A stretch of 24,350 nt of DNA, taken from contig CBDBZN010000015.1 in NCBI GenBank assembly GCA_965213575.1, positions 1 to 24,350 of the forward strand, given 5' to 3'. Positions 1 to 6,460 of the stretch are shown in pieces. The notes under the pieces are model-generated. The model saw only the letters and a program-made list of their open reading frames with translations. It ran no database searches and was not told where the DNA came from. This DNA comes from JAUHXS01 sp965213575 (lineage in GTDB: Bacteria > Bacteroidota > Bacteroidia > Chitinophagales > JAUHXS01). Position 1 is the first letter of the stretch. Each line of letters begins with the position of its first letter. The translations under genes and the position numbers were made by a program.

Positions 1-1325
1 CACAATCAACTAAATGGATCGGTAAATGCCCTTCCTGCAAGTGGAATACCTATGTAGAAGAAGTAGTTGAAAAACCTACCAAAAATGAACGCAGTTGGGA
101 AGAATTAGGGGAAAAGAAGAGGGCTGCTAAAGCAATAAAATTATCTGCTATCCCACCCGGTGAAACAGACCGCTACGCTACGCCCGATGCAGAGCTTAAT
201 AGGACGTTGGGTGGTGGAATCGTTCCCGGTTCATTAGTTTTAATAGGGGGAGAGCCGGGTATCGGTAAATCTACTTTATTACTTCAATTAGCTGTTACGT
301 TGAAAGACATTTCTGCGCTATATGTATCTGGCGAAGAAAGTGAGCAACAGATTAAGATGCGTGCTCAACGCGTGGGTGTTGATAATGAAAATTGTTACAT
401 CTTATCCGAAACCGCAACACATAAAATATTTAAACAAGCTAAAGAAGTCGAGCCGCACTTAATCATCATTGACTCTATTCAAACACTGTATTCTGAACGA
501 GTTGAGTCTACACCTGGAAGTGTATCTCAAGTGCGAGAATGTACAGGAGAGCTTCAAAAATATGCCAAGGAAACAAATACACCCATTTTTATAATAGGCC
601 ATATCAATAAAGATGGCCAAATTGCCGGCCCTAAAATTTTAGAACACATAGTTGATACTGTTTTACAGTTTGAAGGTGATCAGCACCACGTATATCGTAT
701 TTTGCGTACGATAAAAAATAGATTTGGCTCTACGGCAGAATTGGGTATTTATGAGATGAGTGCCACCGGGTTAAGGCAAGTTGCTAATCCTTCTGAAATA
801 TTATTATCCAGAAAAGAAGAAGAACTTAGCGGTATTGCGGTAGCCGCCATGCTGGAAGGCGCCAGGCCTATGCTAATCGAAACGCAAGCATTAGTAAGCC
901 CGGCAGTATATGGAACGCCACAGCGCTCGTCAACAGGTTTCGATTTAAGAAGGATGAATATGTTGTTGGCAGTATTAGAAAAAAGAGGTGGGTTTAAATT
1001 TGGCATAAAAGATGTGTTTCTAAATATCGCCGGTGGCATTAAAGTCGATGATCCTGCGATAGACTTAGCAATAGTTTGTGCGTTATTATCCTCTTACGAG
1101 GATACAGTGATCTCTTCCGCTTATTGTTTTTCGGCAGAAGTGGGATTATCCGGTGAAGTTAGGGCAGTTAATAGAATTGAACAGAGAATTTTAGAAGCTG
1201 ATAAATTAGGCTTTCGAAAGATTTTTATTTCTAAGTACAACGAAAAAGGGCTTAATAAATCAAAACTAAGCATAGAGGTCGTTACAGTAAGCAAAGTAGA
1301 AGAAATTTATAGATTACTTTTTTAA
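1..1325 (+). CDS. radA: DNA repair protein RadA, 5' end missing
   Basis: RadA (Sms) is a RecA-like hexameric helicase that drives branch migration during homologous recombination and natural transformation. The reading frame is open from base 3 with no start codon, so the N-terminus lies upstream of the window. The in-frame ATG at 207 is internal: upstream of it is the second half of the N-terminal zinc finger (KCPSCKWNTY) and the linker. Visible motifs are the Walker A box GGEPGIGKST (about bases 246-275), the Walker B region IIIDSIQTLY, the RadA-specific KNRFG motif (714-728) and the C-terminal Lon-protease-like domain (SAEVGLSGEVRAVNRIEQR). comF starts 12 bases downstream on the same strand, so the two are probably co-transcribed. 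The visible part has no frame break. Confidence 0.96.
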   Translation, partial: QSTKWIGKCPSCKWNTYVEEVVEKPTKNERSWEELGEKKRAAKAIKLSAIPPGETDRYATPDAELNRTLGGGIVPGSLVLIGGEPGIGKSTLLLQLAVTLKDISALYVSGEESEQQIKMRAQRVGVDNENCYILSETATHKIFKQAKEVEPHLIIIDSIQTLYSERVESTPGSVSQVRECTGELQKYAKETNTPIFIIGHINKDGQIAGPKILEHIVDTVLQFEGDQHHVYRILRTIKNRFGSTAELGIYEMSATGLRQVANPSEILLSRKEEELSGIAVAAMLEGARPMLIETQALVSPAVYGTPQRSSTGFDLRRMNMLLAVLEKRGGFKFGIKDVFLNIAGGIKVDDPAIDLAIVCALLSSYEDTVISSAYCFSAEVGLSGEVRAVNRIEQRILEADKLGFRKIFISKYNEKGLNKSKLSIEVVTVSKVEEIYRLLF

Positions 1326-1337
1326 AAATATCTATAG

Positions 1338-2042
1338 ATGTTAAAATCTATTATCAAAGGAGCTGCTGATCTTATAAATCTTATATACCCCGAGGCTTGT
1401 GCTGCTTGTGAGGAAATTCTTTTAGAAGGAGAAAAGATCATTTGTACAAACTGTCAATTTGATTTGCCTGAAACTGATTTCGAAAAATATGCAGATAATC
1501 CTATGTTTAAAGTATTTTTAGGACGGGTTGAGATCCAGCAAGCAACTGCATTATATTATTTTAATAAAGATTCTAAGGTTCAAAATTTAATTCACAAATT
1601 AAAATACCAAAACCGAAAAGAAGTTGGTGTATATTTTGGCAATTTATTAGGAGAGCGAATTGTGAAAAGTACTTTTTTTGATGATATAGATATAGTTATC
1701 CCTGTACCTATCCATCAATCCAGATTAAAGATCAGAGGATACAACCAAGCTGAAATTATAGCTCGTACAGTGGCTAAAAAAATAGATATACCATTATTAA
1801 CTAAGGCATTATTCAGAACAGATAAATCAGAATCACAAACAAAAAAATCAAGAATTCAAAGGTGGCAATCTATGCAAAATGCTTTCAAAGCTGATAATAC
1901 AAAAGAAATTGCAGCTAAACATATTCTATTAGTAGATGATGTAATGACAACCGGAGCAACATTAGAAGTTTGTGCACATGAATTATTAAAAAATGGAGCA
2001 GCGAAAATTAGTATAGCGACACTTTGTTATACGGAAAGATAA
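1338..2042 (+). CDS. comF: ComF family phosphoribosyltransferase-like protein
   Basis: The 234-residue protein has the ComF layout: an N-terminal four-cysteine zinc-binding segment (CAAC near residues 20-23 and CTNC near 36-39) and a type I phosphoribosyltransferase fold. The PRPP-binding motif is LLVDDVMTTGATLE near the C-terminus, and IPVPIHQSRLKIRGYNQAE is the family signature. In the transformable bacteria where it has been studied, ComF acts in the cytoplasm during uptake of single-stranded DNA; its reaction is unknown. It follows radA by 12 bases. Its stop codon (2040-2042) directly abuts the stop codon of the convergent lipoprotein gene, leaving no room for a separate terminator. Confidence 0.93.
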   Translation: MLKSIIKGAADLINLIYPEACAACEEILLEGEKIICTNCQFDLPETDFEKYADNPMFKVFLGRVEIQQATALYYFNKDSKVQNLIHKLKYQNRKEVGVYFGNLLGERIVKSTFFDDIDIVIPVPIHQSRLKIRGYNQAEIIARTVAKKIDIPLLTKALFRTDKSESQTKKSRIQRWQSMQNAFKADNTKEIAAKHILLVDDVMTTGATLEVCAHELLKNGAAKISIATLCYTER

Positions 2043-3377
2043 TTATATAAAACTATTATGAGATATATCTTCTTTTGGAAAAAACATCTCATAATGGCCT
2101 ACTAGTGCATGGCGCTCAAACGATAGTAACCATAAATGTAAATCACCATTAGCATCTAAATGAAATAACGGCCCATCAATACCAATCTCATGACTATCTA
2201 ACCAATGATAATCCTTATCCGTTAATAATCCGAAATAAGGATTTTGTTTACTTGTATTTTTCAAATGTTCTTCTTCAGACTCATAAAAAGGATGGTTGCC
2301 TATGCCCATGGAATACATTTGGCCATTATTAGCATCTTTAGGGTCTAAAGTTGGAAAATTAGCAATTTCTAATCCGCCAATAATAAATCTTGTAACCATC
2401 CCATCATCGGATTTAAACACTAATTCCAGCTCATCATTTAATTGTTGCTCTATACTCTGCTGTTGTGTTGTTCTATAAATAACACTATCTAAATTTTTAA
2501 ATCTGGATAATTCTGTTGTCCGGGGATCTTTTCGATTATAAAATCCCGGTGGCGAAAAGGTAGCGAATAAGGTGGAATCTGTTTGTAAGGATCTCATAGA
2601 TACAAAACTTAAAGGATAAATGATTTCTTTAAATTTCTTCTTCCGTTCTCCTTGTACCGGATACATTTCATCACTCAAATCATTCACTAAAAGCCCTATT
2701 TCTGTATTCACTTTTCTTATATTAGATAAATCTACAAATTTACTCTCAGGACTGAGCCACTCCTCCAATCCTGCTTTATATATATTAAAATCAACACCAT
2801 TTCTATCCTCAAATAGAGCTGTGTATAATGCTTTTGGAAAATCAAACCAACCATGATAGCAAATTTTATTTTTTCCATCTTCCTTAGCATAAAATTGCAA
2901 CTCCCATAAATAAGAATTAAGGCAATTTCTGGCAATATCTATACGTGAAATTTTTTTATCGCCTATAGTATAATTTTGATCTTTTATATCATAAACCACT
3001 TGATTCCTGTTCCATTCTTGATTAATTACACAAATTTTACTTAAATATTCATCCCTATTAATATATTCAGGTATGGATGGAATAAATTCCAATAAATCAA
3101 TATTATCCATATAAATAGTGTCATCTGAATCTTTTTTAGGGAATACAGTAAGATGAAATAAACTGTCTTTTTGTTTCCTAATAACAATTTTGTCCATTTC
3201 ATTAATTAAATAATCACTATGGCGGACCTCTATATCCGGATTATCAGGATATGCTTCATCACTCAATTCTTTGAGTTGTGATGTAAAATCTGCACTATTT
3301 GAATCATTAAATTTTTCTATGTTACATGAAAACAAAGCAATAATTAGTATAGCGCACGTAATATTATATATATTCAT
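2043..3377 (-). CDS. Predicted lipoprotein of unknown function, 444 aa
   Basis: I do not recognise the family. The N-terminus is a short hydrophobic segment ending in a lipobox-like ALFSC (cysteine about residue 18), so a lipid-anchored envelope protein is likely. The mature part is hydrophilic with no membrane segment. Two stretches resemble each other: LSDEAYPDNPDIEVR near residue 38 and LSDEMYPVQGERKKK near residue 235, each followed about 30 residues later by a similar strand (KDSLFHLTVFP and TDSTLFATFSPP). This suggests two copies of one domain. It is transcribed convergently with comF, with no gap between their stop codons, and divergently from the small Cys-rich lipoprotein pair that begins 108 bases away. 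Confidence 0.8.
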   Translation of the reverse strand: MNIYNITCAILIIALFSCNIEKFNDSNSADFTSQLKELSDEAYPDNPDIEVRHSDYLINEMDKIVIRKQKDSLFHLTVFPKKDSDDTIYMDNIDLLEFIPSIPEYINRDEYLSKICVINQEWNRNQVVYDIKDQNYTIGDKKISRIDIARNCLNSYLWELQFYAKEDGKNKICYHGWFDFPKALYTALFEDRNGVDFNIYKAGLEEWLSPESKFVDLSNIRKVNTEIGLLVNDLSDEMYPVQGERKKKFKEIIYPLSFVSMRSLQTDSTLFATFSPPGFYNRKDPRTTELSRFKNLDSVIYRTTQQQSIEQQLNDELELVFKSDDGMVTRFIIGGLEIANFPTLDPKDANNGQMYSMGIGNHPFYESEEEHLKNTSKQNPYFGLLTDKDYHWLDSHEIGIDGPLFHLDANGDLHLWLLSFERHALVGHYEMFFPKEDISHNSFI

Positions 3378-3446
3378 AACACATAATTAATATAAACAAA
3401 AAAATAACTTATTAGCTTAATGTATATAATTTAATTATAAAAAACC

Positions 3447-3454
3447 TATATTTG
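3447..3454 (+). promoter_or_regulatory. Bacteroidota -7 promoter box (TATATTTG)
   Basis: Exact match to the TAnnTTTG -7 consensus, 32 bases upstream of the first small lipoprotein gene. No convincing TTG-type -33 box was seen at the usual distance. Confidence 0.55.
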
Positions 3455-3485
3455 TGATACTATTTATTAACTAAAACAATTAATT

Positions 3486-3707
3486 ATGAAAAAATTATTT
3501 ATCGTTGCTGTAGCGGCTTTGTCGTTTGCTGCATGTAGTAAAGACTACAATTGTGATTGCGAAACTACAGATGTGAATGGTGCCAACATTTCTGATGGTA
3601 ATTTCGAATTCGAAGGAAAGAAAAGTGAAGCTGAAGATTTCTGTGACGGACAAGAAAATACAGATCCAAATGGCAATGTAACAACTTGTACTTTAGAAGA
3701 AAGATAA
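3486..3707 (+). CDS. Small Cys-rich lipoprotein, copy 1
   Basis: This 73-residue protein has a signal peptide ending in the lipobox LSFAAC (lipidated Cys17) and a mature domain of about 56 residues with four more cysteines (C23, C25, C53, C68), enough for two disulfides. The mature domain is acidic. It is followed after 24 bases by a paralogue that is identical over the first 37 residues. I do not recognise a named family; short lipoproteins that begin like this are common in Bacteroidota and lack a known function. Its own -7 box lies at 3447-3454. A disulfide-stabilised lipid-anchored periplasmic domain is inferred from the sequence. Confidence 0.85.
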   Translation: MKKLFIVAVAALSFAACSKDYNCDCETTDVNGANISDGNFEFEGKKSEAEDFCDGQENTDPNGNVTTCTLEER

Positions 3708-3731
3708 TTTATTAACTAACAAAATTTAACT

Positions 3732-3953
3732 ATGAAAAAATTATTCATCGTAGCCGTAGCAGCTTTATCGTTTGCTGCATGTAGCAAAGATTACAACTGT
3801 GATTGCGAAACTACAGATGTGAATGGTGCTAATATATCTGATGCTAACTTCGAATTTAAAGGTTCTAGAAGTGATGCTGATGATTTTTGTGAAGCGCAAG
3901 AAAATACAGATCCAAATGGCAATGAAACCATTTGCGAGCTAGAAAAAAGATAA
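3732..3953 (+). CDS. Small Cys-rich lipoprotein, copy 2
   Basis: Paralogue of the preceding gene, also 73 residues, with the same lipobox and the same four cysteines in the mature part. Residues 1-37 are identical to copy 1 although several codons differ synonymously (for example GTTGCTGTAGCG versus GTAGCCGTAGCA), whereas residues 38-73 carry about a dozen substitutions, many charge-altering. This suggests the duplication is not recent and that the first half is under purifying selection. A rho-independent terminator follows at 3981-4015, so the two copies probably form one transcript. Confidence 0.85.
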   Translation: MKKLFIVAVAALSFAACSKDYNCDCETTDVNGANISDANFEFKGSRSDADDFCEAQENTDPNGNETICELEKR

Positions 3954-3968
3954 TTTTTTTAAATTATC
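3949..3968. other. AT-rich inverted repeat after lipoprotein copy 2
   Basis: GATAATTT (3949-3956) pairs with AAATTATC (3961-3968) across a TTTT loop. It overlaps the stop codon of copy 2. The stem is weak and it precedes a stronger terminator, so its role is uncertain. Confidence 0.4.
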
Positions 3969-3980
3969 CTTTTAAAAATT

Positions 3981-4015
3981 AAAATCATGTTTCACATGTG
4001 GAGCATGATTTTTTT
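3981..4015 (+). terminator. Rho-independent terminator
   Basis: AAAATCATG (3981-3989) pairs perfectly with CATGATTTT (4004-4012), with a 14-base loop and a run of seven Ts ending at 4015. It lies 28 bases after the second lipoprotein gene, in the correct orientation to end that transcript. Confidence 0.75.
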
Positions 4016-4132
4016 ATGTCATATAATGGAATACATTATTGATATTTTATTACCCGTAAAATGTAATGTTAATTGCGATATATAATCTGGAAGATTTTAT
4101 GTTGGTTCAAATAACCTCGTTTTAACAATTAT

Positions 4133-4804
4133 ATGAGGCTACTATTTATCTCATTCTTACTGATCCTTAGTTGCATAGCACTAGTTATACCTAATATAAT
4201 TTATGATTTTCTACTAGAACTTGGCTTAAGCTGGACAATAAGTTTTATAATGCCGAAATTAATATTGCACATAAGTGTGATATCGGCAATTATCATAAGT
4301 AGAAAAAGATTACTATTACTCACAACTTGCATTTTAGGGATTGGACTCATAATTATAGATTTTTACTTAGCTCCTATTTATTTAGAAGATTATAACAAAA
4401 AAGGACAAGAAATCACTTCTGACCTAAGTAATAATAAGTTAAAACAAGAAATCTTTTCATCAAAGCCAACTTACAATGGTATAATTTGCGTAGCATCTAT
4501 AAGCTGCCCTTTTTGCAGAACAGCAATGAGTCGATTGAAAAAAATGAAAAAAAGAGAGCCTGACCTGGATATAACTATCGTACTTTATACTTTAGACACG
4601 GCTAAATTATTAGCATATCAACTCGAAACACAAACACAAGAATTTGATTATTTACTGGCGCCCGGCCAAGAAGATATAATGGAGATCACAAATGGAGCGT
4701 TTCCATACTTTATATATGCGAAGGATAATCAATTTATTCATAAGTGGAGCAATAATGACTTTGGATACCCTGCTAAAGATTGGGTTGAAAATAGACTGAA
4801 TTGA
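4133..4804 (+). CDS. Membrane-anchored thioredoxin-fold protein (CPFC)
   Basis: The 223-residue protein has three predicted transmembrane segments (about residues 3-25, 33-55 and 59-83) followed by a soluble domain. That domain holds a CxxC motif, CPFC at residues 125-128, at the end of a hydrophobic strand (GIICVASISCPFC), and later GAFPYFIY, which fits the cis-proline loop of the thioredoxin fold. The protein is therefore probably a thiol-disulfide oxidoreductase or thiol-based sensor tethered to the inner membrane. If residue 1 is cytoplasmic, three membrane passes would put the CPFC domain in the periplasm, but topology is inferred. It is shorter than DoxX-TlpA or DsbD-type proteins and I cannot assign a subfamily. 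It lies next to the Cys-rich lipoprotein pair, separated from it by a terminator. Confidence 0.75.
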   Translation: MRLLFISFLLILSCIALVIPNIIYDFLLELGLSWTISFIMPKLILHISVISAIIISRKRLLLLTTCILGIGLIIIDFYLAPIYLEDYNKKGQEITSDLSNNKLKQEIFSSKPTYNGIICVASISCPFCRTAMSRLKKMKKREPDLDITIVLYTLDTAKLLAYQLETQTQEFDYLLAPGQEDIMEITNGAFPYFIYAKDNQFIHKWSNNDFGYPAKDWVENRLN

Positions 4805-4883
4805 TTTAAACAGCTAATAAGATTAAATCCACTTTAAGGATAATATTTCTATAAAGGCCTTAAGTTATTATTCCACAATTAAT

Positions 4884-4891
4884 TATATTTG
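4884..4891 (+). promoter_or_regulatory. Bacteroidota -7 promoter box (TATATTTG)
   Basis: Exact TAnnTTTG match, 38 bases upstream of the start codon of the exported 203-aa protein. Confidence 0.5.
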
Positions 4892-4929
4892 TACAAGCTT
4901 TGTAATCAGTTATTTATTATAATTGTCTC

Positions 4930-5541
4930 ATGGACCGTATTTTTATAACTCTTACCTTCCTTTACTTATCTTTCTGCTCTTTTGCAGAAGAAAAAAAACC
5001 TTTTAGAGAAATTAAATTAGGTGTTGGAGTTGGGGCATTATATGTTCAAGGCCCTACAAATATGTTTATACCTACCTTTCTATTTGCTGTTCCATTGCAT
5101 GATCGCCTTACAATTAATGTGGATTATGGAAAAATCTTTCCCTCATTTAATAAAAACATCGTCACAAAAGGATCTTCGCTAAACGTTAATTCAGAATTGA
5201 TATTGGTGAATCTGTATGCAGTAAAATTCTTTATAAAATTAGGTATTAATAATTATCGACAATATAATTACCACCAAGATCAGCAATATACTAATCTAGC
5301 AGGCCATTATTTTGGCTTTGGAGTCAAAGTATCACTAAATAAAAGCCATACTTTTTATGAAGAACGACGGATTTACAATAATAGTAGATGGGGAGATGAA
5401 ACTATTAGAAGCTCGAACTCATTGATCGGACACTACAGAGAAATTAATATTAAAATAAAACGAAATAAATATATCAAAACTAAGTCTTATCATGGTGTCA
5501 AGACTGCCAATCCTCATTATTGCCCTACAAATATTAGGTAA
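4930..5541 (+). CDS. Exported protein of unknown function, possible small beta-barrel
   Basis: The 203-residue protein begins with a signal peptide (hydrophobic core ITLTFLYLSFCSFA, likely cleaved before EEKK). It continues with alternating hydrophobic and polar stretches such as IKLGVGVGALYVQG and HYFGFGVKVSLNKSH, which resemble strands of a small outer-membrane barrel. The C-terminal 40 residues are basic and do not end in the aromatic residue usual for outer-membrane barrels, so either the protein is not a barrel or the 3' end is altered. No family recognised. Its own -7 box lies at 4884-4891. Confidence 0.7.
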   Translation: MDRIFITLTFLYLSFCSFAEEKKPFREIKLGVGVGALYVQGPTNMFIPTFLFAVPLHDRLTINVDYGKIFPSFNKNIVTKGSSLNVNSELILVNLYAVKFFIKLGINNYRQYNYHQDQQYTNLAGHYFGFGVKVSLNKSHTFYEERRIYNNSRWGDETIRSSNSLIGHYREINIKIKRNKYIKTKSYHGVKTANPHYCPTNIR

Positions 5542-5575
5542 GTTTACATTATAAATTATATGTTAAAATAATTAT

Positions 5576-5583
5576 TACCTTTA
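5576..5583 (+). promoter_or_regulatory. Possible -7 box (TACCTTTA)
   Basis: One mismatch from TAnnTTTG, 19 bases before the LRR gene start. No clear -33 box. Confidence 0.35.
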
Positions 5584-5602
5584 TCGATAGAAACTATACG
5601 AT

Positions 5603-6433
5603 ATGCAAAAAATACTTTATACATTATTTTTAGGAATGCTTATAGGAATAAATGCAGTTGCTCAACAAATGGTTGAATATAAATCTATTACAGAAGCAAT
5701 TAAAGCAGGCCCGGAGAATGTACTTTGGCTTAATTTGAGCGGACAAGAATTAATCAAGTTTCCTGAGAAAATATTAAAAATGACCAACCTTAAAAAACTG
5801 AATTTAAGTGGTTGCTCTATCAGAAAAATTCCTGAAGAAATTTCAAGATTAAGAAATTTACAAGAACTTTATTTATGGCATAACAGTATTAGGAAATTAC
5901 CGGAAGAGATAGGTGAATTGCATCAATTAAAAATTTTAATTCTTAGTAGAAATGCATTAAAGACCTTACCGGATGCGATCAGCGAATTAGTTTACCTGGA
6001 AGAAATGGATATTTCTAATAACCATCTTGTAGAACTACCTAGTTTAAGCAAAATGTTTGCTTTAAAAGATCTTAAGTTAGTAATTAATGCATTTGAAGAA
6101 TTTCCGGTAGAAGTATGTAAAGTTAAGAGTTTAGAACATTTAGATTTGGGTGCTAATTTCTTTTCAACCGTACCCGCAGAAATTGGTAATCTAGGAAAGC
6201 TTGTAGAATTATCTATTTGGGATAATGAGGTTAAGGAATTACCTCAAGAAATAGGACAATTAACTAAACTTCAAGTTTTAATCCTCAATAAGAACGAGTT
6301 AAAAAATGTCCCTAACACGCTCAAAAATTTACAAAATCTTAAAACATTAGACCTTACTCATAATTTCATCTCTAAAGAAAGAATAGTAGAAATTAAAGGC
6401 TGGTACGGGTTTACTACTGATATAGAATATTAA
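5603..6433 (+). CDS. Exported leucine-rich-repeat protein
   Basis: The 276-residue protein has a signal peptide ending near AVAQQ (residue 21-22), then about ten leucine-rich repeats of roughly 23 residues from residue 41 to near the C-terminus. The repeat form is LxxLxLxxNxIxxLPxEIxxLxx, for example LQELYLWHNSIRKLPEEIG. This short-repeat type usually forms a curved solenoid for protein binding. The signal peptide places it in the periplasm or at the surface. There is no C-terminal sorting domain or membrane anchor, so its partner is unknown. It ends 6 bases before the convergent uvrA stop codon. Confidence 0.9.
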   Translation: MQKILYTLFLGMLIGINAVAQQMVEYKSITEAIKAGPENVLWLNLSGQELIKFPEKILKMTNLKKLNLSGCSIRKIPEEISRLRNLQELYLWHNSIRKLPEEIGELHQLKILILSRNALKTLPDAISELVYLEEMDISNNHLVELPSLSKMFALKDLKLVINAFEEFPVEVCKVKSLEHLDLGANFFSTVPAEIGNLGKLVELSIWDNEVKELPQEIGQLTKLQVLILNKNELKNVPNTLKNLQNLKTLDLTHNFISKERIVEIKGWYGFTTDIEY

Positions 6434-6438
6434 TAGTT

Positions 6439-6460
6439 ATTAGTTGCTTACTAATTTTTT
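6439..6460 (+). terminator. Weak terminator-like hairpin after the LRR gene
   Basis: ATTAGT (6439-6444) pairs with ACTAAT (6450-6455) across a five-base loop, followed by a T run ending at 6460. It lies inside the last codons of the convergent uvrA gene, which would explain how two genes with a 6-base gap terminate. The six-bp AT-rich stem is weak. Confidence 0.35.

Larger units (their letters stand above)
3463..3956 (+). repeat. Tandem duplication, period about 246 bp
   Basis: The unit includes a piece of the leader (TTTATTAACTAA at 3463-3474 and 3708-3719), the whole 222-bp coding region (start codons 246 bases apart) and the bases after the stop codon (AGATAATTT at 3702-3710 and 3948-3956). 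Identity is highest in the first half of the coding region. Confidence 0.9.

Noticed and set aside
749..1039. Open frame on the minus strand inside radA
   Set aside because: It lies entirely within a well-conserved radA coding frame and encodes no recognisable motif; the same reasoning excludes the open frames opposite uvrA (6867-7169, 7242-7556, 8412-8651, 9063-9293) and opposite the thiolase (21223-21502).
2296..2856. Two short plus-strand frames opposite the 444-aa lipoprotein
   Set aside because: Low-complexity products complementary to a longer frame that has a lipobox; no start-site signals.
3988..4005. parS-like sequence TGTTTCACATGTGGAGCA
   Set aside because: It resembles TGTTTCACGTGAAACA, but two extra bases in the centre and changes in the second arm break the symmetry needed for ParB binding, and the bases form the loop and stem of a terminator.
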